Of a stretch of 64,000 bases of DNA, positions 18,281 through 25,930 are shown one piece after another. The position numbers and the translations under genes are program-made. The stretch lies in contig NZ_JACCBB010000001.1 in assembly GCF_013409345.1 (NCBI RefSeq), forward strand, positions 1,860,001-1,924,000, in the 5' to 3' direction. The stretch's first letter is position 1; each line of letters begins with the position of its first letter. The notes under the pieces are model-generated. The model saw nothing but the letters and a program-made list of their open reading frames with translations, was not told the origin of the DNA and searched no databases. The DNA is from Kineococcus aurantiacus. GTDB taxonomy: Bacteria > Actinomycetota > Actinomycetes > Actinomycetales > Kineococcaceae.

Positions 18281-19498
18281 GTGCCCCTCGCCATCCTGGC
18301 TCTCGCCATCGGTGCCTTCGGCATCGGAACGACCGAGTTCGTGGCCATGGGACTGCTGCCCCAGATGGCCGCCACCTTCCACGTCTCCATCGCCGCCGCC
18401 GGCTGGCTCATCTCGGCCTACGCGCTCGGCGTCGTGGTGGGCGCCCCCACGCTCACGGCCCTCACGCACTCCCTGCCCCGCAAGAAGGTCCTGGCGGGTC
18501 TCATGGGGCTGTTCGTCGTCGGCCACGCCGCGACGGCGCTCGCGCCGACCTTCCACCTGCTCATCGGCGCCCGGTTCCTCTCGGGCCTGTCGCACGGCGC
18601 GTTCTTCGGCGCCTCGGCCGTCGTCGCCCGCAAGATCGCCCCGCCCGGGCGGCAGGGGCAGGCGCTGGCCCTGGTGTTCACGGGGCTGACCGTCGCGAAC
18701 GTCGTCGGCGTCCCGGTCGGCACCTACGTCGGGCAGCAGCTGGGCTGGCGGCTCACGTTCTCCCTCGTGGGCCTCATCGGCCTGGTGACGATCGGCGCGA
18801 TCCTCGCGATCGTGCCCGAGGTCGAGACCCGCTCGGGCCCGCTGCGCACGGAGTTCGCCGCCTTCCGCCGCCGGCAGGTCTGGTGGACGCTGCTCATCAC
18901 GACGGTCGGTTTCGCCAGCCTGTTCACGGTCCTCAGCTACGTCTCGCCGCTGCTGACCGACGTCGCCGGGTTCTCCGAGGGCTCGGTCAGCTGGGTGCTG
19001 GTCCTCTTCGGCCTCGGCGCGACCCTGGGCAACCTCGTCGGCGGGCGGCTGGCCGACTGGCGCCCGTACCGGACGCTGGCCGCCGGGTTCGTCGGTCAGG
19101 TCGTCGTGTTCGGGGGGCTGTTCCTGTTCTCGGGGAGCAAGGTCGCCGCGGCCGCCGGGGTCTTCCTCTTCGCCTTCATCGGGTTCGTCATGTCCGCCCC
19201 GATCCAGACCCGCGGGATCCTGGCCGCCGGCGGGGGCGCGTCGATGGCCTCCGCGGCCATGCAGGCCGCGTTCAACATCGGCAACGCGATGGGCGCCTTC
19301 CTCGGCGGCGCCGCGATCGACGCGGGGTTCGGGTACGCCTCGACCGCGCTCGTCGCGCTCGTCCTGGCCCTGCTCGGGCTGGTGGTCCTCGTCGAGGCCA
19401 CGCGCGTCGACAAGAACGGCCGCGCCCCGATCGACCCGGCGGTGCCCGCCCTCCCGGCGCAGCGGCGCCGGCGGGTGCGTGACACGGTCGAGGGGTGA
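18281..19498 (+). CDS. MFS transporter, DHA1 drug-efflux type
   Basis: The 405-aa protein has 12 predicted transmembrane helices. The opening LAIGAFGIGTTEFVAMGLLP is the typical start of AraJ/CmlA-type DHA1 exporters. Motif A-like loop RKKVLAGL follows helix 2, and LTVANVVGVPVGTYVGQQLGWR resembles drug-antiporter motif C. It probably exports small molecules by proton antiport. GTG 18281 follows GAGAAGGAA by 6 nt. It overlaps the acetyltransferase gene by 4 bp, and an ABC-F gene lies upstream, so the three may share a detoxification role. Confidence 0.88.
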   Translation: MPLAILALAIGAFGIGTTEFVAMGLLPQMAATFHVSIAAAGWLISAYALGVVVGAPTLTALTHSLPRKKVLAGLMGLFVVGHAATALAPTFHLLIGARFLSGLSHGAFFGASAVVARKIAPPGRQGQALALVFTGLTVANVVGVPVGTYVGQQLGWRLTFSLVGLIGLVTIGAILAIVPEVETRSGPLRTEFAAFRRRQVWWTLLITTVGFASLFTVLSYVSPLLTDVAGFSEGSVSWVLVLFGLGATLGNLVGGRLADWRPYRTLAAGFVGQVVVFGGLFLFSGSKVAAAAGVFLFAFIGFVMSAPIQTRGILAAGGGASMASAAMQAAFNIGNAMGAFLGGAAIDAGFGYASTALVALVLALLGLVVLVEATRVDKNGRAPIDPAVPALPAQRRRRVRDTVEG

Positions 19499-19962
19499 GC
19501 CTGCAGATCCACGAACGACCGCTGGGCGACCCCGACCTCGACGGACTCGTCGAGGCGGCGGTCGCCGAGCTGAACCGCCGCTACCGCGAGCCGGGGGAAC
19601 CCGAGGAGGAGTACCCCCTGGAGACGGACGCCGTGTGCCACGTCGCCTACGTCGACGGCGCGCCGGCCGGGTGCCTGGCCCGCGTCGACGTCGACGAGCC
19701 GGGCTGGGAGGGCTGCGTGGAGATGAAGCGGGTCTTCGTCGCGGAGGGGTTCCGCGGCCGGGGGGTGGCGCGCGCGCTGGTGACCCGCTTCGAGCAGGAG
19801 GCGCGCGCGGCCGGGGCGCGGCGGGTGCGGCTGGAGACCGGGACCCGGCAGCCGGAGGCGATGGCGCTGTACGAGGCGGTGGGCTACGTCCGCTCGCCGG
19901 AGAACTTCGGCCCGTGGGCGGACAGCCCGCTGTCGGTCTGCTACACCAAGTCGCTGAGCTGA
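19495..19962 (+). CDS. GNAT family N-acetyltransferase
   Basis: The 155-aa protein has the acetyl-CoA-binding motif FRGRGVARALV near residue 83-93, preceded by the beta-4 strand MKRVFVAEG and followed by RRVRLETGTRQPEAMALYEAVGY. This is the usual GNAT A/B motif order. The substrate is unknown. GTG 19495 overlaps the MFS stop as GTGA, indicating one operon with the exporter. Modification of an exported or toxic compound is a plausible but unproven role. Confidence 0.87.
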   Translation: MSLQIHERPLGDPDLDGLVEAAVAELNRRYREPGEPEEEYPLETDAVCHVAYVDGAPAGCLARVDVDEPGWEGCVEMKRVFVAEGFRGRGVARALVTRFEQEARAAGARRVRLETGTRQPEAMALYEAVGYVRSPENFGPWADSPLSVCYTKSLS

Positions 19963-19970
19963 CCGGTCGG

Positions 19971-20031
19971 GGTTGGCATCGTTGTGACAACGCTGCCGAT
20001 GATCGGCAGCGTGGTCGCAACGATGCCGACC
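19971..20031. repeat. family B inverted repeat, copy 1
   Basis: Arms of about 30 nt (GGTTGGCATCGTTGTGACAA and onward, and their near-complement) meet at GAT/GATC with only a few mismatches. The arm contains CGTTGTGACAACG, itself palindromic. A second copy of this motif lies at 52597-52647. It sits between the GNAT stop and the Nramp promoter, so it may terminate the upstream operon. Confidence 0.8.
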
Positions 20032-20075
20032 CCCCGCGCGCGCCTCGACCGCCGAGGTGGGGGATCCGGAAGTCC

Positions 20076-20107
20076 AGAGTTCGGCGCACCGAACTCTCGG
20101 GCATGAT
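20076..20107 (+). promoter_or_regulatory. operator palindrome and promoter of the Nramp gene
   Basis: AGAGTTCGG-CGCA-CCGAACTCT at 20076-20097 is a perfect 9-bp inverted repeat. CATGAT at 20102-20107 is a likely -10, 6 nt before the ATG, so the operator covers the -35/spacer region. A DtxR/MntR-type metal repressor is the natural candidate given the transporter downstream; this is inferred. Confidence 0.6.
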
Positions 20108-20113
20108 GTCCCC

Positions 20114-21355
20114 ATGACGACGGACGCCCCCACCTCCGCGCCCGCCCGCGCCGGCCGGCGCTCGCTGCTGCGCCTGCTGGGGCCCGCGTTCGTCGCGGCC
20201 ATCGCCTACGTCGACCCCGGCAACGTCGCCGCCAACCTCACCGCCGGCGCCGGGTACGGGTACCTGCTGCTGTGGGTGCTCGTCGCCGCCAACGCCATGG
20301 CCGTCCTCGTGCAGTACCTGTCGGCCAAGCTCGCCGTCGTCAGCGGCCGGACCCTGCCGGAGGTGCTGCGCGACCGGCTGGGCCGCCCCGCCCGCCTGGC
20401 GTACTGGGCCCAGGCCGAGCTGGTGGCGGTCGCGACCGACCTCGCCGAGGTCATCGGCGGGGCCGTCGCGCTGAACCTGCTGTTCGGCACCCCGCTGCTC
20501 GTCGGCGGGATCGTCGTCGGGCTGGTCTCCGTGGGCCTGCTGGCCCTGCACAACCACCGCGGGGTGCGGCGGTTCGAGGCCGTCATCGTCGGCCTGCTGC
20601 TCGTCATCGTCGTGGGGTTCGTCTCCGGGGTGGTGCTGGCGCCACCGGACGCGGCCGAGGCGGCGGCCGGTCTGGTCCCGCGGTTCGCCGGGGCCGAGAC
20701 GGTCCTGCTGGCCGCGAGCATGCTCGGCGCGACCGTCATGCCGCACGCCGTCTACCTGCACTCGGCGATGGCCCGCGACCACCACGGGACCGTCGAGCCC
20801 GCGCAGCGCCGCCGGGTGCTGCGCGCGACCCGCGTCGACGTCGTCTCGGCGCTGCTCGTGGCCGGGCTGGTGAACATCTCGATGCTGCTGCTGGCCGCCT
20901 CGGCGCTGCGGGGCGTGGCGGGCACCGACACGCTGGAGGGCGCCCACGCGGCCGTCGCGACCCACCTGGGGACCGGCGCGGCCCTGCTGTTCGCGATCGG
21001 CCTGCTGGCCTCGGGGCTGGCCTCGACGTCGGTCGGCGCCTACGCCGGTGCGGTGATCATGCAGGGGCTGCTGCGCGTCGACGTCCCGCTGCTGGTGCGC
21101 CGGGTCGTCACCCTCGTCCCGGCGCTGGTGTGCCTGGGGATCGGGGTGGACCCGACCCGCGCGCTGGTCGTGTCCCAGGTCGTGCTGAGCTTCGGGATCC
21201 CCTTCGCGCTGATCCCCCTGGTCCGGCTCACGAGCTCGCCGGGCCTCATGGGCGAGCACGTGAACCGGGTCTCCACGCGGGCGCTGGCCACCGTGGCCGT
21301 CGTGCTGGTCGTGGCGCTGAACGTGGCGCTGCTCTACCTGACGTTCTTCGGCTGA
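20114..21355 (+). CDS. mntH: Nramp family divalent metal transporter (MntH-like)
   Basis: The protein is a proton-coupled Mn2+/Fe2+ importer of 413 aa with about 11 hydrophobic helices. Helix 1 carries the metal-binding AYVDPGNVAANLTAGA, with Asp and Asn of the DPGN motif. Helix 6 carries MLGATVMPHAVYLHSAM, with the MPH motif. Both are intact, so transport of transition metals is expected. I placed the start at ATG 20114 because an upstream in-frame extension would run through the operator. There is no Shine-Dalgarno, and a -10 lies 6 nt upstream, suggesting a leaderless mRNA. Regulation by a manganese or iron repressor is likely. Confidence 0.93.
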   Translation: MTTDAPTSAPARAGRRSLLRLLGPAFVAAIAYVDPGNVAANLTAGAGYGYLLLWVLVAANAMAVLVQYLSAKLAVVSGRTLPEVLRDRLGRPARLAYWAQAELVAVATDLAEVIGGAVALNLLFGTPLLVGGIVVGLVSVGLLALHNHRGVRRFEAVIVGLLLVIVVGFVSGVVLAPPDAAEAAAGLVPRFAGAETVLLAASMLGATVMPHAVYLHSAMARDHHGTVEPAQRRRVLRATRVDVVSALLVAGLVNISMLLLAASALRGVAGTDTLEGAHAAVATHLGTGAALLFAIGLLASGLASTSVGAYAGAVIMQGLLRVDVPLLVRRVVTLVPALVCLGIGVDPTRALVVSQVVLSFGIPFALIPLVRLTSSPGLMGEHVNRVSTRALATVAVVLVVALNVALLYLTFFG

Positions 21356-21377
21356 GGTGCCGGACCCCCGCGCCCGG

Positions 21378-22403
21378 TCAGGCCGCCGCGCGCACCGCGG
21401 TCGCCCGCCGGCGCAGCGAGGCGTCGGTGATCGGGGGCGTCCGGTACTGCATGTCGAGCAGCCCGACGTCCTCGCCCGGCGGCACGATCGCGTCGATCCG
21501 GTCCAGGACGGCGTCGTCGAGCACGACGTCGGCGCCGGCGAGCAGGTCGTCGAGCTGCTCCGGCGTGCGCGGGCCGAGGATCGCGGACGTGACGCCGGGG
21601 TGGGCGACGACGAAGGCCAGCGCGAGGTGGGTGAGCTTGACGCCGACCTCGTCGGCCAGGACGACGAGCTGCTCGACGGCGTCGAGGCGCCGCTCGTCGG
21701 AGAAGTAGCGGAACATGCCGGCACGCATCGAGTCGACGGGGGCGCCCTTGCGGTAGCGGCCGGTGAGCATCCCGCCGGACAGCGGGGAGTAGACGAGGGT
21801 GCCCATCCCGTACCGCTGGGCGACGGGCAGGAGCTCGTTCTCGATGCCGCGGTTGAGGATCGAGTAGGTCGGCTGCTCGGTGCGGAAGCGTTCCAGCCCG
21901 CGGCGCTCGGAGACCCACTGGGCCTCGACGACCTCGCTGGCGGGGAAGCTGGAGGTGCCGATGGCGCGCACCTTGCCCGCCCGGACGAGGTCGGTCAGCG
22001 CGGACAGCGTCTCCTCGACGTCGGTGTCGGGGTCGGGGCGGTGGACCTGGTAGAGGTCGACGTGGTCGGTGCCCAGGCGCCGCAGGGAGTCCTCGAGGGC
22101 GCGCACGACCCAGCGCCGGGAGTTCCCGCGGGCGTTGGGGTCGGTCCCCATGGGCAGGTGGAACTTCGTGGCGAGCACGACGTCGTCGCGGCGGCCGGCG
22201 ATCGCCTTGCCGACGATCTCCTCGGACTCGCCGTGGGAGTAGAAGTCGGCCGTGTCGACGAGGTTGATCCCGGCGTCGAGGGCGCGGTGGACCATGGCGA
22301 TCGACTCGTCGTGGTCGGGGTTGCCGACGGCGCCGAACATCATGGCGCCGAGGGCGAAGGGGCTGACCTTGATGCCGGTGCGGCCGAGGGGTCGGTAGTG
22401 CAC
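21378..22403 (-). CDS. aldo/keto reductase
   Basis: This NADPH-dependent oxidoreductase has 341 aa and a TIM barrel fold. The family order is clear: LGRTGIKVSPFALGAMMFG, then NLVDTADFYSHGESEEIVGKAI with catalytic Asp and Tyr, the Lys in VVLATKF, and HVDLYQVHRPD with the catalytic His region. The C-terminal cofactor segment is SAILGPRTPEQLDDLL. Substrate unknown. GTG 22403 (HYRPLGRTG) is the natural start. It is divergent from a TetR gene 85 bp away, with palindromic operators between, so TetR control is likely. Confidence 0.92.
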   Translation of the reverse strand: MHYRPLGRTGIKVSPFALGAMMFGAVGNPDHDESIAMVHRALDAGINLVDTADFYSHGESEEIVGKAIAGRRDDVVLATKFHLPMGTDPNARGNSRRWVVRALEDSLRRLGTDHVDLYQVHRPDPDTDVEETLSALTDLVRAGKVRAIGTSSFPASEVVEAQWVSERRGLERFRTEQPTYSILNRGIENELLPVAQRYGMGTLVYSPLSGGMLTGRYRKGAPVDSMRAGMFRYFSDERRLDAVEQLVVLADEVGVKLTHLALAFVVAHPGVTSAILGPRTPEQLDDLLAGADVVLDDAVLDRIDAIVPPGEDVGLLDMQYRTPPITDASLRRRATAVRAAA

Positions 22404-22429
22404 GGGGAGCCTCCGTGGGACGATGAAGC

Positions 22430-22466
22430 GGAACGCTTGTCCGGAACTGTACGGAACATTGTTCCG
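22430..22466. promoter_or_regulatory. putative TetR operators between divergent genes
   Basis: CGGAAC-ATT-GTTCCG at 22452-22466 is a perfect inverted repeat. A related element, CGGAACGCTTGTCCGG, begins near 22428, and a further CGGAAC half-site lies between. The spacing and position, overlapping both starts' promoter region, fit autoregulation by the adjacent TetR protein. Inferred from position. Confidence 0.55.
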
Positions 22467-22488
22467 GTTACGCAAGGGGGTCCCACCG

Positions 22489-23037
22489 ATGGCTGAACGC
22501 AAGGTCCGCGCCGACGCGCAACGCAACCTCGACGCGCTGCTCGTCGCCGCCCGCGACGTCTTCGCCGTCTCCGGGGTCGACGCCCCCGTCCGCGAGATCG
22601 CCGCGAAGGCCGGCGTCGGCGTCGGCACCGTCTACCGGCACTTCCCGCAGCGCTCGGACCTCGTGACCGCCGTGTTCCGCCACGAGGTCGACGCCTGCGC
22701 CGAGCAGGCCCCCCTGCTCGCCGCGCAGCACCCCCCGGTCGAGGCGCTGCACCGGTGGCTGCTCCGCTTCACCGGTTTCGTCGCCGCCAAGCGCGGCCTC
22801 GCCGCCGCCCTGCACTCCGGCGACCCCGCCTTCGAGACCCTGCCCGCCTACTTCTCCAGCCGCTTCGAGCCCGCCCTCGGCGCGCTGCTCGACGCCGCGG
22901 TGGAGACCGGCGACATCCGCCCCGTCCTGACCCCCGACGAACTGCTCGTCACGCTGTCCCGGCTCTCCACGCCGGACCAGGACTACACCGAGCGCGTCGT
23001 CGACCTGCTCCTCGACGGCCTGCGCCACCGCCCCTGA
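22489..23037 (+). CDS. TetR family transcriptional regulator
   Basis: The 182-aa protein has an N-terminal helix-turn-helix (about residues 12-58: LDALLVAARDVFAVSG, then VREIAAKAGVGVGTVYRHFPQRSDLV split over the turn). A helical ligand domain follows, with FAAKRGLAAALHSGDP-like features of the 'SbtR-type' C-terminal group. ATG 22489 follows AAGGGGG by about 9 nt. It probably represses itself and the divergent aldo/keto reductase in response to an unknown small molecule. Confidence 0.9.
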   Translation: MAERKVRADAQRNLDALLVAARDVFAVSGVDAPVREIAAKAGVGVGTVYRHFPQRSDLVTAVFRHEVDACAEQAPLLAAQHPPVEALHRWLLRFTGFVAAKRGLAAALHSGDPAFETLPAYFSSRFEPALGALLDAAVETGDIRPVLTPDELLVTLSRLSTPDQDYTERVVDLLLDGLRHRP

Positions 23038-23041
23038 CCCC

Positions 23042-23113
23042 CAACCTCCCCCCTCGCGGTGGTCGAGCACTCGTGGACAGGAGTGATCGATCACCGCGAG
23101 GGGGGTGAGGGGG
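23042..23113. repeat. palindromic intergenic repeat A3 between convergent genes
   Basis: Family A variants GTGGTCGAGCAC (23059-23070) and GTGATCGATCAC (23083-23094) sit inside arms CCCCCCTCGCGGTG...TCGA and their complement, about 20 bp each. The copy lies between the ends of the TetR gene and the S9 peptidase gene, where a bidirectional terminator would be expected. Confidence 0.8.
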
Positions 23114-23118
23114 TGGCG

Positions 23119-24897
23119 TCAGGGCAGGTGCCGGCGGACGAAGTCCAGCTCGACCCGCATCTGCCGCACCCGCTCGTCGTCCAGCAGCGACCCGTGCCCG
23201 GCGTCGTACCGGTACACCTCGTGCACCGCGCCGCGCGCGGCCAGCCGCTCCAGGTAGTTGTCGATCTGCCGGATCGGGCAGCGCGGGTCGTTGCGGCCGG
23301 CCAGCACCAGGACCGGCGCGGTGACGGCGTCGACGTACGTGATCGGGGAGGAGTCGGCGTACTTGTCCGGGACCTGCTCCGGGGACCCCCCGAACAGCGA
23401 GCGGTCGAACGCCTTCAGCCCCTCCATCTCGTCCTCGTACGCCGCGACGTAGTCCGCGACGGGGACCCCCGCCAGCCCCACGGCCCACCGCTGCGGCTGG
23501 GTGCCCACCCCCAGCAGGGTGAGGAAACCGCCCCAGGAGGCCCCCGCCAGGACCAGCCGGGAACCGTCCGCGACGCCGGTGGCCACGAGGTGGTCGGCCA
23601 CGGCCACGACGTCCTCCAGCTCCACGTGCCCCACGCGGGCCTCCAGCGCGTCCCGCCACGCCGACCCGTACCCCGTGGACCCGCGGTAGTTCACCTGCAC
23701 GACCGCGAAACCCTCGTCGACCCACGTCGCGCAGTACGGCCGGAACGCGTCGGTGTCGTGGGCCGTCGGCCCGCCGTGGACCTCCACGACCGTCGGCCAC
23801 GGACCGGTCGAACCCGCCGGGACCCGCAGCAGCGCGTGGACGCGCCCACCCGGCCCGTCGACCCGCACGTCGCGCACGTCGACCGACGGCGGCGCCGGTT
23901 CCCCCGGCGCGCGCAGCAGGACCGAGCCGTCGAGCCGGCGCACCGTCGAGGGCTGCGCCGAGGACGACCACGTCATCCACACGTCCCCGTCGGGGCGGGC
24001 CGTGGCGCCCGAGATCGTCCCCGAGGTCGGCCCGACCTGCTGCACCGCACCGGTGCCCAGGTCCACCCGGTAGGCCAGGGTGCGGGCCTCGTGGTCGAGC
24101 AGGACGAGCAGCCCGGTGGCGTCGCGGGTCCACTCCGCGCCCGCGACCTCCCCGGGGGCGTCCAGGGCGATCTGCACCTCGCGACCGGTCAGCAGGTCCA
24201 GGACGAGCAGTTCGGGGCGACCGGCGCGCTCGTGCTCGACGAGCAGCCGCGCGTCCCCCCGCACCGGGGAGAAACCCAGCGGCGCCACGCCCTTGCCGGG
24301 CCCGTCGGAGACCTCCGCGACCGTGGAACCGTCGGCCAGCGACAGCACCCGCAGGTCGGGGTGGCGGGAGTCGCCGTGCTCGGAGTGGGAGATCGCGACC
24401 CACTGCTCGTCGGGGGACAGGTCCCCCGCCCAGGCGTCCTCGCGGTGCTCGTACAGCCGCCGCGCCGACCCGCCGGACACGACGTCGACCCGGGTGCCGT
24501 ACTCGTCGTCCTGCGACCCCACGACGACGAGGCCGCTGCGGCCCAGCGACAACCCGGCCGGGTAGGCGGCCGGCAACCCCAGCGGGTCCTCGACCCCGAC
24601 CCCGGGGGCCGACCCGAAGGGCTGCCGCCGCCACACGCCGTACTCGTCGCCGGCGGTGTCGTCGAACCACCAGACGAACTCCCCGGCGGGGTCGATCGTG
24701 GCGCTGGAGGTGCCCTCGGGCCGGTCGGTCAGCCGGTGCAGCTCCCCCGTGGCGGCGTCGAAGGAGTGCACCTCCAGCACGCCCGCGACGGTCGCCTCGA
24801 CGACGCAGCGGTCCGGGGCGTCCTCCGCCCACTCCGGCAGGCCGACCCGGCCGGCGCGGAACCGCTTCTCCCAGACGGGCACCTCAGGTTCGCTCAC
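23119..24897 (-). CDS. S9 family peptidase (prolyl oligopeptidase type)
   Basis: The 592-aa serine peptidase has an N-terminal beta-propeller (about residues 20-340, with blade repeats such as VWWFDDTAGDEYGVWR). A C-terminal alpha/beta-hydrolase domain follows. The nucleophile lies in GASWGGFLT, the acid in AGRNDPRCP and the His in YDAGHGSLLDDER. No signal peptide is seen, so it acts in the cytoplasm, probably on short peptides or acylated peptides. GTG 24897 has CACGAT 7 nt upstream and no Shine-Dalgarno. Its end faces repeat A3. Confidence 0.93.
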   Translation of the reverse strand: MSEPEVPVWEKRFRAGRVGLPEWAEDAPDRCVVEATVAGVLEVHSFDAATGELHRLTDRPEGTSSATIDPAGEFVWWFDDTAGDEYGVWRRQPFGSAPGVGVEDPLGLPAAYPAGLSLGRSGLVVVGSQDDEYGTRVDVVSGGSARRLYEHREDAWAGDLSPDEQWVAISHSEHGDSRHPDLRVLSLADGSTVAEVSDGPGKGVAPLGFSPVRGDARLLVEHERAGRPELLVLDLLTGREVQIALDAPGEVAGAEWTRDATGLLVLLDHEARTLAYRVDLGTGAVQQVGPTSGTISGATARPDGDVWMTWSSSAQPSTVRRLDGSVLLRAPGEPAPPSVDVRDVRVDGPGGRVHALLRVPAGSTGPWPTVVEVHGGPTAHDTDAFRPYCATWVDEGFAVVQVNYRGSTGYGSAWRDALEARVGHVELEDVVAVADHLVATGVADGSRLVLAGASWGGFLTLLGVGTQPQRWAVGLAGVPVADYVAAYEDEMEGLKAFDRSLFGGSPEQVPDKYADSSPITYVDAVTAPVLVLAGRNDPRCPIRQIDNYLERLAARGAVHEVYRYDAGHGSLLDDERVRQMRVELDFVRRHLP

Positions 24898-24919
24898 CCG
24901 ACCGATCGTGCCACTGCCC

Positions 24920-25930
24920 TCAGGGGCCGGCCGCGCCGGGGAACAACCGGCGCAGGACGTCGGACAGGGTGACGACCCCCTCGACCCGCCCGCCGTCGGT
25001 GACGAGCGCCAGGTGGTTGCTCGTCTCCCGCATCCGCGCCAGCGCCACGTGCAGCGTCGTGCCCGCCTCCAGGGTGAACACGGGCCGCACGAACGGCTCG
25101 GCCGGCGCGTCGGCCGGTTCGGTCAGCGTGTCCCGCACGTGCACGACCCCGGTGACCCGGTCGGGGGCCCCGACGAGGATCCGCAGGTGGCCGCTGGTGC
25201 GGGACAGGTCCTGGACGGCCTCGACGGACGCGCCGGCCGGGACGCACGCCGGGACGTTCCCCGGCCGCAGCAGGTCGCGGATCGTCGTGCGCCGCAGGTC
25301 CAGCGCCCCCGACAGCTGCGCCGAGAACCGGGCGTCGAGCGCCCCCACGTTCGTGGAGTGCTCCAGCAGGTGCCGCAGCGAGTCGGGGCTGTGCCCGACG
25401 ACGACCTCCTCGGTCGGTTCGGCCCCGACCGCGCGGACCAAGGCGTTCGCGGCGGAGTTCAGCAGCTTCAGCACGGGCCGGAACACCCAGGTGAACCCGC
25501 GCATCGGCACCGCCAGCAGCAGCGCGGACCGCTCGGGGTGCGCGATGGCCCACGACTTCGGCGCCATCTCCCCCACGACGAGGTGGACGAACGTCACGAT
25601 GAACAGCGCGAGCACGAAACCGAGGGCGTCGGCCGCGACCGCGGGGACGCCGAGGGCCTCGAACCCGGGGGTCAGCCAGTGGTGGACCGCCGGTTTCGAG
25701 ATCGCCCCCAGCGCCAGGACGCAGGCCGTGATGCCCAGCTGGGACCCGGCCAGCAGCACCGTCAGCTCGTGGGAGCTGCGCAGCGCGGCCCGGCCGGCGT
25801 AGGTGCCGGCGGCGTCCTCCAGCCGGTGCCGCTTGGCGCCCAGCAGGGCGAACTCGACGGCGACGAAGAACGCGCTCAGCGCCACGATCAGCGCCGTCAC
25901 GGGGACGACGACGAACGGGTCGTCACTCAC
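24920..25930 (-). CDS. CNNM/DUF21 transmembrane protein with CBS domains (second of pair)
   Basis: The 336-aa protein has a DUF21 (CNNM) membrane domain of three to four helices (residues about 1-150, with SQLGITACVLALGAI and VGEMAPKSWAIAHPE). A CBS pair (about 195-330) ends the protein. The CorC/HlyC domain found in its neighbour is missing. Family members are linked to Mg2+/Co2+ export or homeostasis. I prefer GTG 25930 because GGGGGGTGA lies 7 nt upstream; GTG 25939 is also possible. It overlaps the upstream homologue by 8 bp, which suggests a hetero-oligomer. Confidence 0.88.
   Translation of the reverse strand: MSDDPFVVVPVTALIVALSAFFVAVEFALLGAKRHRLEDAAGTYAGRAALRSSHELTVLLAGSQLGITACVLALGAISKPAVHHWLTPGFEALGVPAVAADALGFVLALFIVTFVHLVVGEMAPKSWAIAHPERSALLLAVPMRGFTWVFRPVLKLLNSAANALVRAVGAEPTEEVVVGHSPDSLRHLLEHSTNVGALDARFSAQLSGALDLRRTTIRDLLRPGNVPACVPAGASVEAVQDLSRTSGHLRILVGAPDRVTGVVHVRDTLTEPADAPAEPFVRPVFTLEAGTTLHVALARMRETSNHLALVTDGGRVEGVVTLSDVLRRLFPGAAGP

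Noticed and set aside
15602-21724. A 2040-codon open frame on the minus strand
   Set aside because: It runs antisense to the ABC-F, MFS, GNAT and Nramp genes and is Arg/Pro/Gly-rich. Only its last 244 codons form a real gene (methyltransferase). Long shadow frames are expected at this G+C content.
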